Positions 1-11,263 of a stretch of 64,000 bases of DNA are shown one piece after another. The notes under the pieces were generated by a model. That model was not told the origin of the DNA, ran no database searches, and worked only from the letters and a program-made list of their open reading frames with translations. Numbering within the stretch: position 1 is the stretch's first letter; each line of letters starts with the position of its first letter. Source of the DNA: Dichotomocladium elegans (taxonomy: Eukaryota; Mucoromycota; Mucoromycetes; Mucorales; Lichtheimiaceae). The position numbers and the translations under genes are program-made. The stretch is from contig JAIXMN010000014.1 in assembly GCA_025716815.1 (NCBI GenBank), positions 124,001 through 188,000 of the forward strand. Direction: 5' to 3'.

Positions 1-928
1 CCATCATCACCTGAGGAGCGGGGGAAAAAAAAAAGAAAAAAGCATACACTTGCACACGTCCCGTGAAGAGAATGAAGGAAGGAACCAACCAGACGAGCCT
101 TGTAAACTTTCGACCGTCTCACAGGCCGATTTAGAAAATCTAAGCTCTTTTGCCCTCGTTTTGCTATTGAAAGGAACAAGATAGAACACGACGTAAAGAA
201 ACCTTAATTTTTTTTTTGCATAAACCACGCAAAAGTCCGCACTGAAATTGATCGAATAAGAATTGAAATTATTTTAGTAACTACCAAGCGATTGGACTTG
301 TTTCAGCTGTTCAGTTCCTGACGGGTGGAAATAGAAACAGGGCACCTGCATTCCCGCGTTCATAACTTGGGGCTTTTGGTTTTGTGGTGGCAAATGGCCT
401 TATCCATTGCCTGGACATAAACTTTTTATAGATAGATAGATAGAATTCGTCTTTCATGCAAGAAAAGCAAAGTCAAATAAATACTACATGGGGAACCATA
501 ATAAGAGAAGGAAGGGTTATCATACAATATCTGGGGTCGCAGAAAAAAAGGGCGAGAAAGGAAATCACACACGATAATAAATAAAAACAAAGAGAGGGGC
601 GTTGGGGCAGGGGTGAGAAAAAAATTAGTACAGGTGAACAATGATTGAAGAGAACGGGAGGGGTAATGAAAGTGAGGAGAGAAGAAGGGTCAAGGATGGT
701 GGCGGGAGTGACCACTGGAAGATAATAAAAAAGAAGGAAAACAGACTATACAAGAGAAGAAAGAGGTGAAGTAGGGCCGGTTAGCACGAAGTGAGAACTT
801 GTTCGTAAAGATGGACGACAAGACGCCTTGCCAGATTGAGCGCTGTCTCCTTGTGATTGCTCAACTGATCGCATTGATCGTAAATGTGGTTTGCCTAAAG
901 GCACACGTTGAGTAACGGGTTTTCTCGA
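1..928. other. intergenic, no gene recognised
   Basis: The stretch is A/T- and purine-rich, with a short TAGATAGATAGATAG tract near 430-445. The short open frames here are low-complexity and show no domain I recognise. It lies downstream of the lectin-like gene, which is on the minus strand, so its first bases may hold that gene's 3' untranslated region. Confidence 0.5.
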
Positions 929-1823
929 TTATGTCCGTTTTGCAGTTACCTCTTTCTGAGAAGCGGATTGGAGCGAGCCACATATTTGCTCAACGGGCGG
1001 CATTGGGTCGATCGTCGAGCGGTCCTGCATCCATTGGCGATAGGCTTCATAAGCGGCTGCCATAGCAATGGCTTTGTCGCTCAGGCGTGGGTTTCGCTCG
1101 AGATAGACCAGTTGATGACATTCTCGGAAGGCTTCCATCGTGTAGAGGGTGACCGAGCTTTGGGAGCCTCGTTTGGCTGGGCTGAGTCCTTGAGGAAAGA
1201 CGTCGTTGCCGGCGGAATGGCTATCAGAAAGGGGGGATGACGAACCATTAACAAAGGCGGCCATTTCGAGCGCGGCCTTGTCGTGCTCCGGAACAAAATT
1301 CCAGCGTTGAAAGTCATTGTCGAGAGATTGGATCGGAAAGAGAATGAGCTTGCAATCGGTGCCACTGCTGTTGGCATGGATGTCGAGAACCCAGTCGTCG
1401 TTGCTCACGGAGTAGATCACGCTGCCGGGCTGTTCTCTCCCGAATGAATCCGTAGACCCATTGCGAATTCCCCAGAGTTGATTGTGAGCCTCGCCTATGG
1501 GCTTTGCGTTGTACAAGCAGATCTCGGTTTCTTGGATGAGCCTGAGTTTCCCTATTGAATGAGGTGAGCCATTCTCCTCCTTGAGGTCCTGTCTCCTTCT
1601 GTTATTTACCCTTTCGTATGTCTAATACCAGCCCGGTCGCTTTGTTCCGGATGAACTGACCGTCCCACCGCCAAAGTTCATGGTCTGTAAAGCGAGGAGC
1701 TGCGACCATGACCTGTGATCGACAGGGGTCGTCGGCTGTATGTTGAGCAGTGATGACGTTGCCGGTAGAAACGGATCGAATGTAAACCCAATCGTTGTGG
1801 GTTGTTGCAGCAGTGGATACCAT
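929..1823 (-). CDS. beta-trefoil (ricin-B-type) lectin-like protein, 2 exons
   Basis: Two exons, 1610-1823 and 929-1551, join in frame (214+623 nt) to about 278 aa. The start is the first in-frame ATG of the exon opening MVSTAATTHNDWVYIRS. The N-terminal half shows the repeated Q/x-W pattern of beta-trefoil carbohydrate-binding folds: HELWRW (about residue 50), NQLWGI (about residue 95) and DFQRWNF (about residue 140), each following a stretch like VLDIRKG or VLDIHANSS. The C-terminal half (about 120 aa) is helical and charged, with AFRECHQLVYLERNPRLSD, and I do not recognise it as a named domain. There is no signal peptide, so a cytoplasmic sugar- or lipid-binding role is an inference. No catalytic domain is visible, so nothing suggests a toxin. 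The final exon could splice further at GAG|GTAACT near 945; I took the first stop. Confidence 0.7.
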
Positions 1824-1899
1824 AGTGTGTGTTGAGGAAGATGTGTGCTTGCGTGTGCGTGTGTGAGGGTGAGTTGTGCGGTTGCCCCCTTCTCTCATG

Positions 1900-3800
1900 A
1901 AGGCAGCTTTATATATATGTTGTCCAGGACAACTAGCATAGACTTGCCTTTTTAGGTGAATAGAGGTCTCGTTCTCATACTATACTGACCCTCCGTTCTT
2001 CATATGCTGACATCGGAATTCGCCGCCTTCGCTCTCCTCCCCCAAAAAGTCTTTGTGCACTTTCCATTTTAGGAATCGACAAGCTCCTGTCCTCTGTCGT
2101 GAGCTCTAGAATGTGTACACGCGCATACACACACAAACCACACAGCATCTCACTCAGAATTCTCCGCAAAGCACAAGGGGAGAGGAGAATGAACCTCTTG
2201 GAATAATCACGCTTTTCTGCCCTTACAGAGATGGACCAGCACGCGTAATCCCCAGTAATCAATCTTTTCCGCACTGTCCTTGACACTAATCATCCGTCGA
2301 CACAAGCGCCTGTAGCGTGTCTCTTTTCCTATTTCACGATCTCAACCGGTGTTGGTAAAAGAGCGATCGATGACGTGTTGCCCAGCAAAGCGAGAAGCGT
2401 GGGGGTGCGTGCTCTATGCTTTCATATCCGCATCAGCCTCTGGTGGTGAGCAAGGACGGTTTAGCAGTGGCTCATAATCACCAAAAGAGGCGGATGCTGA
2501 TATGCAGAATGTTTATCGGCTGACATGGTCAGTGTCCCATCAAAACTTTTTCTCCGCTTCAGGAGATGTACCCTGTTCGTTCGCTTAGTGAGGGAGGTTG
2601 ATTCCCGCCCGGGTAACCTTTCAGTCTCCGGGCTATCGCTTAAATGTGCGTGTGTGTCCATGTGAAATCTTTTTTCCCCACCGCCCCATACTGTCTTTCT
2701 CGTTGAGCTCAATTCAATAATAGCAATCCTCTCTATTCGTCCTTTGCTTTAAACCAATCCCTGCCTTCCGCCTAATCCTGAATCAATGCTATTTACACCT
2801 GCAGACCCGACTGTATGTACCTATCGCGTGCCGAGTCAACCTGGGGTAAAAAAGTAAAATATTCAGGGTCCTCAACGTTGCCCGGTACTGGTTCAAGTCC
2901 CTGATGCGGCAATACCGCATCAGCATAGCCACTGAGGATGAGTGGGTTTAGGGCCAATGGTATTCAATAATTTGGTCGTACAGCAAAAGAAATCAGGATC
3001 CTCCAGACCGACTCGTTTATCGAAAAGAAAGACACCAAATTAGACGAGCATAACTTTCAAACATCTGCATCTGCCACGCTTATTTTTTTTCGCGTTCTTT
3101 CTTATTAAAGCGAGCAGCAGGTTGTATCCACGAAGGTCGTCAATGACGAGGATAGTGGGATTCCCGATGTGACAAGTAACCAACCAATTGAACCCCCAGC
3201 ATCTGGTTACACATTTACTTCAGTCTCTCTCGCGATCTATCGCCAGAGACAAAGAAAATATACAGTGAATGTGTGAGAGAGAGGGAAGCGACTGGAGACA
3301 GCGAAATGCGACGATTCAACAAATCAAAGAGTAATGACAAGTTTGTTCAGTTTGTACCATTGCCAGGACCCGTCATCATCCCCAAGAAGAAAATAGACTA
3401 CGTAGTTTTTATTTTCATGCAGAGGACACACTCCGAGGATCATGTGGCCTGATCTTCCGTTTATTGACAGGTCGGTTAATTGTTTTCTTTTCAATACCCG
3501 GCTGTCTGAGTATCTTGGCTGGACGCGTGCATTCCTCCCCCCCCCACTTCTTTCATTTCATCCTATCCCCCTTCCCCACAAGATCATAATATCTTTTGAA
3601 GACCCCCACCGGAATATTTAAAGCGAGATCAGCACACCATCCACAGAATTCCCTCTGCGGGGCAGGGAACCTGATCCTCGTCCCTTTTTTGTGTCAGCAT
3701 GTGCTGCCTTTTGCCGCGCCGGTGTACGCGAGACACACCACAGCACGATCTGGCAGCCTGCGAATTGCCCCTATAGGGAAAGGTCCTTGGCTGTATTGAA
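1900..3800. other. long intergenic stretch with small inverted repeats
   Basis: No recognisable protein. An imperfect hairpin spans about 2420-2503 (CATATCCGCATCAGCC against GGCGGATGCTGATATG). A perfect 9-bp stem with a 5-nt loop lies at 2901-2923 (CTGATGCGG, loop CAATA, CCGCATCAG). Part of the latter (GGCAATACCGCATCA) recurs at about 6560-6574, inside mobile-element debris, so it may be a transposon end. A GGTTCAAGTCC motif at about 2890 looks like a tRNA B box, but no A box or cloverleaf accompanies it. Confidence 0.4.
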
Positions 3801-3811
3801 ACAGTACAGCA

Positions 3812-4703
3812 ATGGCCCAATCCCGAAAAACCAATCAAAATCGGTACCTTTCACCAATCAAAATTGATGTCATGTTTACAGGAATGGAAGTCGTATTTTT
3901 GGATCCAACTTGGTGTTGCAAACATAAAGGTTGTATTTTTAGACCCTGCGTTATTTCTTCGCATAGGAGACAGATCCCACCTCCGTCTTTGCTAGTTAAC
4001 ACGAGCATAGTGTTTTTGTTTGAAGATGAACATGGAAATGTTATCGATGAGAACGAAGCCATGGTTGAGACATTTGCAATGCATACAGAATCCTTGAACG
4101 ATACACTCGCCTGTGAATCTTTGTCCAGTGTTGACAGGAGAGCCAAAAGACCACGATGTCTGCGTGAAGGAAACGAAAATACCAATCGAAGCTATGTGGG
4201 CTACATTGTCTGGGACAAGGTTTAGGCATGTTGGCCTGGAGGTTGAAAGTGTGGAAGTTCAGAAGCAGCAGAGGGCAGCTAGATAACTGAGTAATCATGC
4301 TCCCACTGCACAGAAATGGGCTAAGCATTATAATACGTGTCCTAACAGCCGAGAAAAAGGAGGCTCTAAGTGCGTCTTGACTGAAGTGCATAAGATGACT
4401 GTCATCGACTTCACTGGTGACAATCCTTCTGCGACTGTCGCTGAAATGGCTGAGCGTTTAACGAGCCAATTCAATAATTTTGAGGATATTTCACGCAGCA
4501 CTATGCATACTTTTATGACAAATGAAAAGAACAACCCAGCAAAGATGGAAGAGCTGTATGAGTGGGTTCACAAATGGGAAAATACGGATGAACTAATTGA
4601 GGACTTTGCTTTTGATATCGATATGAAGCGATCAAGGGCATGGTTTACGACAAGTACTCGCGCTATTATTACGTTTGAAGGTTTTGCTTTGTATTCTGAC
4701 TAG
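3812..4703 (+). pseudogene. decayed Tc1/mariner-like DDE transposase (copy A)
   Basis: Two open stretches, 3812-4225 and 4377-4703, look like one transposase broken by stops or frameshifts. The second holds a helix-turn-helix-type segment (VIDFTGDNPSATVAEMAER, then SRSTMHTFM). It is followed by the block normally containing the first catalytic Asp: FAFDIDMKRSRAWF, where functional copies of this family read something like FIDE-x-x-F-x-x-x-x-x-R-x-x-A-W. The rest of the catalytic domain is missing. The same family recurs in this window at about 6780-7200 (minus), 7225-7330, 42480-43290 and 56655-57270. Family assignment is from motif recall, not a search. Confidence 0.6.
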
Positions 4704-4709
4704 TTGCTG

Positions 4710-6000
4710 GGAGAAAGATCGCAACAGAGAACCTATGGAATGGTTGCTAGTAGCTTTATAAAATACCGACAATGTAGCGATAAGGTGGGGAATCATCTCC
4801 ATGTAAAAAGAGAAAAAACGAACCGCATATCCTCTTACAACAATGTCATGGCAACGTTTTTCTTGCCCAATTATCAATATGATAACAGGCCCACTCATCT
4901 TATTGCTAAGATCCGCCCGCGATGGATATTACGAAAGCGACTCCACAACTCCACAAAGCTTGCGGAGACATCTCTGACTGTGCAGAGATATAGCTTGCTG
5001 GTCGTCCGCTTGGTTTGAACCCCAGGGATACAACCGGCATCAGGACGTATTTTCTAGTTGCACCACCCGCATTTATACCAATCCAGTCGCAACTGCCTGG
5101 GAACAAAAAGATGTCATTGTGTAGCAGGCGCATCACAGATCATGTATTGTTACTGTTGAGGGGTATGTAATGATACTTAATCGCTGCTACGAAAGGAACC
5201 TCCAAGCCGAGGTGGTGGAAAGTGCTGTTTCTTTTAAATATAGATTACATGCTTGCAATGAATATTTGACTTCTCCGAGGAACAAGTTGTGCACCCAAGA
5301 AAAAGCGACCGGTATGTCAATTGAAAGTTGAATGGAAGAAAGTCGATTGACCGTATTCCTGAGGAGCTGAAACGTACCTGGGTTGACCACAGCAGTTTAT
5401 GCGGTTTGCCAAGCGTGGGTGAAAGAGCAAGGTTATGCTCTTTTTCGCATCGAGAGGTTGCCCGTCTTCATGTCCCTGAAACAAACTTTTGCCATTGTGC
5501 AGTAAAAGCGATATATGGACTCCCTTGCTGCCATCGGCTTCCTGCAGAAGGCATTGTCCCATTGGCAATAATTCCGCGTCGGCTCTGTCGAGGTGCTTTT
5601 GTCTTCGTTCTGCTTCCTTTGACGCTTCTGCCGTTGATGTTGTCGTTGATCCGTCGTTGTCGTCGTCGTCCCTCCTCGTCCCTTCCTCCAACCCTTCGGC
5701 CATCGACACTGACAGCTCCGGATCCTTCCTTTCCTCCCTCTTTTGCCATTGTTACTGCAATGACACACGTAGCTAAACGTTCGGGGTAAGTTGAGGAGCA
5801 AGAAGGGGGGCTGATATTTTCTGTTGACCGACGAGCATGTCTCTGGCCTTCTTTATCCATGCGACAAATGTTATGCTTTTATGCGACATTTTATTTTACT
5901 TTAGATGCGCCATAATTTTCCTCCCTTACAAAAGTTAAAGTAATGCTTGCCCCTCTTGTCTATACCACTCGGCACAAATAGAGCAACGTAAGTTTCATAT
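4710..6000. other. no gene recognised; low-complexity CGT/TCG tract
   Basis: Frames of 60-150 codons on both strands between 5317 and 5860 come from a GTCGTC/CCTCC-biased segment and carry no recognisable domain. The rest looks like decayed intergenic sequence between transposon fragments. Confidence 0.4.
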
Positions 6001-6779
6001 AGAAGTGAAGCCTATTGGTGAAACAACAGATGCCATGCCAGCTAAAGTATCCAAAGAGTTCCAGCACAAACACACCGTGTCGATGGTCCATCATTTTGGA
6101 CAAGCAACAATATCATTACGTTTAGAGCAAGTGCCTAAACGACCTTGGGCAAGCCAGTGGTCCCTCTCCCTGCCTTTTTATGGATCGATTCAAAAAATGA
6201 AGCAGAAATGGTTAAACAGCAGTTGACCACAATCATGCAATTTAGTTTATTCTTCAGTTAAATCCGAGCATCCCCTTTGGATTCAGAGTCATTCCTCCAT
6301 CTTCCAAACCGATGATGATCAGCTAGTCTAACCTTTTTGAATGGTGTGTGAAACGGATCCGGCGTTTGTACCGGAAAATGATCCCGCAGTTAGCTGGAAG
6401 CATGTCGATATAATATGGGTTAGGACGTCACGATCATGGCGATAGAGTCATTAATATGGAGTGAGCATCGGGATTAACCAACAAAGTTATCTCGCACACT
6501 GAGCGCGCGATACGCTCAAGGCATCCATGACTCAATCTGCGCATTGGGATCATTGTACAGGCAATACCGCATCATACGATTCTCGAACGCTGGCCTCTCC
6601 GTCCAACCTGTTTGCTTCACCATCATCCTATCCGAGACAGCCCTTGATTCGCAGCATCCTGGTCAATACAGATCATCTAGTATGAACCGTGCAAAGATGT
6701 CTGGATTAAAGTTAAAGGCTGGACTAACTCCACACGTTTTCGAACTCATTTCCTAATGCTGCAGCCATTGCAAAAGGAG

Positions 6780-7200
6780 AATTCTGGTGTGTTGAAATCA
6801 AGTCAATGTCAGTCATCTTATGCATTTCAGTCGAGACGCACTTTGGGGCCTCCTTTTTCCTCGTCTCTCAGAAATGCTGTCAGGGCACGTACGTACTCTA
6901 TTGATTAGCCCACTTCTATGCAGTGTGAGTATGGCTAATCAGTTGTCAATCTTCAGGTTGAAAAGCCTAAACCTTCTCCCGGACGATGTAACGCACATGG
7001 TTTCATACAGATGTTTTCCTCTTTGGGCTTACGCTGAGGACATAACATGTTACAGGCTATCAGAAATGCCCGTCAGGATAGGTAATCTGTTGCGTTACTC
7101 CTCTCTGTGCGCAGTTAGAACCTGCATCGTGCCCAGGATGGAACACCACACAGGAATCGCGTTTTATCCTAGTTTCCTTCATACGGATATATCGTCCCCC
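6780..7200 (-). pseudogene. decayed Tc1/mariner-like element (copy B), inverted relative to copy A
   Basis: The plus strand here matches the reverse complement of about 4000-4420. For example, CATCTTATGCATTTCAGTCGAGACGCACTT at about 6816 corresponds to the complement of the segment around 4360-4395. On the minus strand it reads HKMTDIDLISTHQNSPFAMA, parallel to copy A's HKMTVIDFTGDNPSATVAEM. Stops follow soon after. The two copies lie in inverted orientation about 2.5 kb apart. Confidence 0.55.
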
Positions 7201-7224
7201 GCCTTTTATTTGAATTCATAGATC

Positions 7225-7330
7225 GCGTTATTCAATGGAAACAAACGGTGTGAATATCCCTACTGTACTTATTCTCCCGAGAGCAATCCGGTAGAACATT
7301 TAGCGGTAGTGACAAAAGTTGCCGACCACA
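7225..7330 (+). pseudogene. 3' fragment of a Tc1-like DDE transposase (copy C)
   Basis: One frame reads EYPYCTYSPESNPVEHLAVV. This matches the conserved Tc1/mariner segment around the second catalytic Asp to the third acidic residue (P-x-Y-S-P-E-L-N-P-I-E-x-x-W). No start, no N-terminal part and no open context remain. Confidence 0.45.
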
Positions 7331-7905
7331 ACATTCCATTGGGATAGCAGCAGAGAATGAAATCAAAACACGCGCGCGCGTCTTTTTCTTCTGCTATCGT
7401 CCAAATGCATACTGAGCTGGACCATCAATATCACCCGTCCGTACCACCGCCTCTCTGCGTATGGCCCAAGGGTCAGACAACAGCAAACAATCCGCCTCCA
7501 TGGCTGGTTAGTTATCGATTATGTAGAAATCCGCGGTATATTGAAGGACGGGATAAATCGGGCACGTCAGGTTGCATTGTAGGGAAGATGAATGCTGTCG
7601 ATAACTCGACGCTAAGCTTGACGCGAAAGCTAAATGCAAATCGACGGTCCGTTGTCCAGCAGTGTCCATTGTCTTTTGTAAGCGTCCACACTGGTAAATG
7701 AGATATTGATAGCATCCAGGCATGAGACAAATACCAACGTCTCGGGGAGCTTTATTTACAGAACCACTGTATGTAGTCGTCATTCACAGATATTGGGCGT
7801 TTTTGGTTATTAACCTCAGAGGACTGATTGTTCGCTCTTTTATCATGGCTGGATTTTTTTTATGGACAATGACGCCTATCCGTGCTTTTTTTTTAGAATG
7901 ACGGT

Positions 7906-8142
7906 TTACTGATCGACATCCATGGCCTCGGCTGAATCAGTGCGGTTGCTGCAGGGCTCCTTAAGAGCGTTGTGGAACTTGTGCCAGACCTCAGAGGGCT
8001 CGTTAAACTCTTTGCCAATCGTATTCACAATTTCCAAATTCTGATTCAGCCGATTCAAATTGCGGATAAGTTTCTCGAGTTCCTGCGTTGCCTTTTCTAC
8101 AAGCGCTGCCTTCTCCACGTCAAAATGCGGCCGTGTGTCCAT
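7906..8142 (-). CDS. DAD1: DASH/DAM1 complex subunit Dad1
   Basis: A single-exon frame of 78 aa, close to the usual small size of Dad1. The central part (FDVEKAALVEKATQELEKLI, then RNLNRLNQNLEIVNTIGKEF and the SEVWHKFH block) fits the Dad1 pattern: a heptad-rich helix, the N-x-L-N-R-x-L-E core, and the G-x-E-F-x-x-x-x-x-x-W ending. Dad1 is a core subunit of the heterodecameric DASH ring that couples kinetochores to spindle microtubules in fungi. The C-terminus is acidic (AEAMDVDQ). The gene is divergent from YAF9, with 248 bp between the start codons. Confidence 0.8.
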   Translation of the reverse strand: MDTRPHFDVEKAALVEKATQELEKLIRNLNRLNQNLEIVNTIGKEFNEPSEVWHKFHNALKEPCSNRTDSAEAMDVDQ

Positions 8143-8390
8143 AGAATGGGTATGTATATATATATTATATATATGTCTGTGTCTCTCTCAGTGTGTGTGT
8201 TTGTGTTGTGTGTGCACAAGGTTGGCCTTGAACGAGGAAAAAGGGGAGGAGAGGTGAAGCTGAGTGTCTGGCGCCCTCCCCTCCCCCCCCACACGCTCCC
8301 GGTCGTGACTCTCTTTCTAAAGCCATTCGAACCGGCACGTACCCCACCCACCCACCCACTCACAAGCACGCAAGCAACACACATAACACA
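8143..8390. promoter_or_regulatory. short divergent intergenic region between DAD1 and YAF9
   Basis: All upstream sequence for both genes lies in 248 bp. It holds an alternating TATATATATTATATATATG tract at about 8155-8175, a GTGTGTGT tract at about 8190-8212 and a C-rich run at about 8275-8295. The TA tract could supply a TATA element in either direction. Shared regulation is inferred from the geometry only. Confidence 0.45.
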
Positions 8391-9112
8391 ATGGCAAGCA
8401 ACAAACGCATGAAGGGCGTCAGCGTCACGCTGCCCGTTTATACTTTTAATTTCGCGACGCCGCTGACGGCCAAAAAGGCAGCCGATTCAGATCATACCCA
8501 TAAATGGACGGTCGGATTACGGGGATTCCACGGTGATCTCAGTTTTTGCATTAAAAAAGTCGTCTTCCGCCTTCATGACACTTATCCTAACCCAGTCCGA
8601 TGTAAGCTCATCACAGCGTTTATGAGAGGAAAAGAAACAAAATAACCCATATACATACACATCCTTAAGCGATCGAGGAACCGCCCTTTGAGTTGTCCGA
8701 GACAGGCTGGGGTGAATTCGAGGTGCTCGTCAAGGTCCATTTTCATCCGGCCGCAAATGAAAAGGCCGCACAGCTCTATCATCATATCCGACTTCATCCT
8801 TACCAGGACGATCCAGCAGGCGGTCCTTGGCCAAAGGACAAGCCAGTAACAAGCTTTGTGTACGATGAATTGGTCTTTAATGAACCAACCGAAGCGTTTT
8901 ATCAGATCCTCGCAGACAACAACGTTGTCAACTCATCCGGCTTACCGCAGCGCAAGTACGCCGGCAAAGACTACAACATACCACCTTTTTCGCTTCAGAT
9001 GGAGCAAGAGGAGCTTGATCGGCTTGACAAGGCCCAACGCGAAGTGAACCAGCAGATCATTCAACTGCGGCAGCGCAAAGCTGCTCTCGAGCAAGATAAA
9101 GGGACAACATGA
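8391..9112 (+). CDS. YAF9: YEATS-domain chromatin protein Yaf9 (GAS41 homologue), 2 exons
   Basis: Exons 8391-8601 and 8670-9112 join in frame to 217 aa, with a GT-AG intron of 68 nt. The N-terminus (KRMKGVSVTLPVYTFNFA) and THKWTVGLRGFHGDLSFCIK, with VVFRLHDTYPNPVR, are the first strands of the YEATS fold. After the splice come SIEEPPFELSETGWGEFEVL and VHFHPAANEKAAQLYHHIRL. The W-G-E-F segment contributes to the aromatic acyl-lysine pocket in this family. A C-terminal helix (about residues 185-215, LDRLDKAQREVNQQIIQLRQ) matches the coiled coil by which Yaf9 binds its partners. In yeast Yaf9 is a subunit of both NuA4 acetyltransferase and the SWR1 remodeller. An AATAAAA polyadenylation-like signal lies at about 9221. 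Confidence 0.92.
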
Positions 9113-9332
9113 GACAACATCTCTCTTTTTGAAAAGTAAACCATCATACCCCCCCCGCAAAACATATACACATGTATTGGTATATTTACATGTTTATGTG
9201 TATTTTGTCCATTCTCAGCAATAAAAATAATAGTATTATATTAAAAAAGAAGACAACATGCGGGAATGCGAGGGAAAAGAGGGAAGCGTTCGGGTTTAGC
9301 GGGTACGGGTAACAAAGAGATATAAAGAGCAA

Positions 9333-11026
9333 TCACAAAGACCGCCGCCCTTCTGCGGGAGGGGCAGACATGGGCTTTTTCTGGCCCATCGCTGTAGTCG
9401 TCCCCGTGGGGCCACCCTGCTTGACTCCCACCACACCACCACCAAGCGACGCACTGTTTTGCTTTCTCCTCAGCATATTCAAGCTGCCTCCTGTCTTCTT
9501 CTTCTTGCTGACCATAGCTGGGCTGGCATCCTTACCAACGTTCTGTTCCCGCAGTCTCTGAGCATGCCCCACGATACAGCTGATCAGATCATTATAGGTC
9601 TCAGCATCCATCATGAGCTGCTCGCGTTGGTCAAGTAGGTAGCTGAGGTATTCGCTCGCTTGCCGCTGTAGCCGAGATAATTCAACCACCATTGATTTTA
9701 GTTTCTCATCAGGGAATATCCGGATTGTTTCTATGGTATCTGAATTAACTACTCGTCCCTCCTGTTGTGCTGGCCATGAATTCTTTCCTTTTACCTTCTG
9801 TAAGTTCACAATATGCTCTTGCAATATCAATATCAAGCTGTGGCTCTTCTTCCGCAGGCGCTCTTTTGGCGGAGTCTATATCATCGTCACTATGGCGCCG
9901 ATCGGTCATGTCTGCAGCAGCACCAGCAGGAAAAGCAGAATCTATCGCAGGAGCTTTCACGTTGACGCCGGATAGCGAGGCAGATCGGACATGACTCGGT
10001 GAAATATATTTCTCAGCCCCTGACAATGGAGACTTGTTACCTTCCAAATAATTGGATTGAGGTCGTTTTGAAGACATCATAGGAGACCCGGTGCTTCTCG
10101 GTAACGACTTCTATTTGGCACGAAGAGCTGTTAAAAAGATTTGTTCATAGCATGAAAGCGCCAAGTCAAACGGGGGATTAGGAAAAAAAAAGACATTACC
10201 TCTTCGTAGTTGATGATGACGCCTAGCGCGTTAAGGTAGGCTCTGTTGGTTTCAGAGCGAGTCCACTGAAACTGGCCAATAGAGCCAGTGATGGGGTTAT
10301 AGAACACTGAGTCTCTCGACAGCTTTTCCCAAAGATCTTCGCTGCATGGGGTGCATAAGATTTTGTTGGCTGACTCGATAGGCGAAGGCGAACGAACTAT
10401 CCTTGCATCATCGATGGTAGGCTCGGACCAAATGCGGCTGAGAACGTGCTCAAGGTGACAGGCCACATCTTTTGGTGTTTGTGCTGAATCAAGCACCTTG
10501 ACCTAACAACCGCGCAATGGAATAAGAAAAAGGCCCACAAGCACATTTGCTCTTTGAGAATAATAATGACACCAAGAGAGAAAAAATAAAGAGGAATGGA
10601 AAAATGGTGGTAGTTAGAGGTACGCACATACTCTTCCGCTTCTGTAGCTGGTTTGCTTGGCGGTTCCTCTTGATCTTCGAAAGTGGTAAAGTCATCAAAG
10701 TCATCATCGTCATTATGTAAATCAAAGTCTGTAGTTGAATGAAACTCGTCAAACTCTCCAAAATCATCGTCATGGGCATCATCGTCGTTGCCAAATTCGC
10801 CAAATTCGTCGTCTTCATCTTGATGTTTGGCGTCAGTAACCGTCCAAGTCGCCTCTGTGGTAGCGGTGGTGGAGGAGTTGCTGTGCGGGTCAGTGGAGGT
10901 ATCAAATTCATTAGCACATGGAGAACTCTTCTTGTCTGCTAAATCATCCAAGTTCATATCACTGGATAAATGATCGTCGGCAACGTCACTGTGAGTTGCT
11001 TCATTACAGGTCATGGCTTTATCCAT
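9333..11026 (-). CDS. aftiphilin-like clathrin/AP-1 accessory protein, 4 exons
   Basis: Exons 10628-11026, 10200-10502, 9795-10110 and 9333-9739 join in frame to 474 aa. The N-terminal third is acidic, with repeated adaptor-binding motifs of the D-D-F-G-E-F, F-G-E-F-D-E-F and F-D-D-F-T-T-F type, as in proteins that bind the gamma-ear of AP-1/GGA. The second exon (about residues 160-235) holds LWEKLSRDSVFYNPITGSIG, then QFQWTRSETNRAYLNALGV, which fits the clathrin-binding box of aftiphilin. A later segment (about residues 340-410) is a helical region ending in a basic, Ser/Gly-rich tail. The metazoan family acts in clathrin-dependent traffic at the trans-Golgi network; the same role here is inferred. 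The gene is divergent from NDUFA12 (237 bp between start codons) and convergent with YAF9. Confidence 0.75.
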
Positions 11027-11263
11027 CGTCGCTGCAGTCGATTGCGGCAGACATGAGTGGGGCGGGGATCTCCCTGTTCTCTGAAATGAATTCCATTAAA
11101 GGAAATTAACTCCGAGAGTGACGTGTTTCCAAAAATTGGCCACGCACGAGAGAGAGAAGAGGGACGCGACTGGGTGTGGATCGGAGGGGGGTAGCCATAA
11201 ACATCGACGAGCGTGTTTCTGGGTGGTAGAGCGTCCTCTGGAACTATTGTAAAAAAAAAAAAA

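Noticed and set aside
2870..2925. Possible tRNA (GGTTCAAGTCC B-box-like motif)
   Set aside because: No A box, no acceptor stem and no cloverleaf can be drawn around it.
5317..5860. Overlapping 95-153-codon frames on both strands
   Set aside because: Low-complexity CGT/CTT-rich sequence opens several frames at once; none has a recognisable motif.
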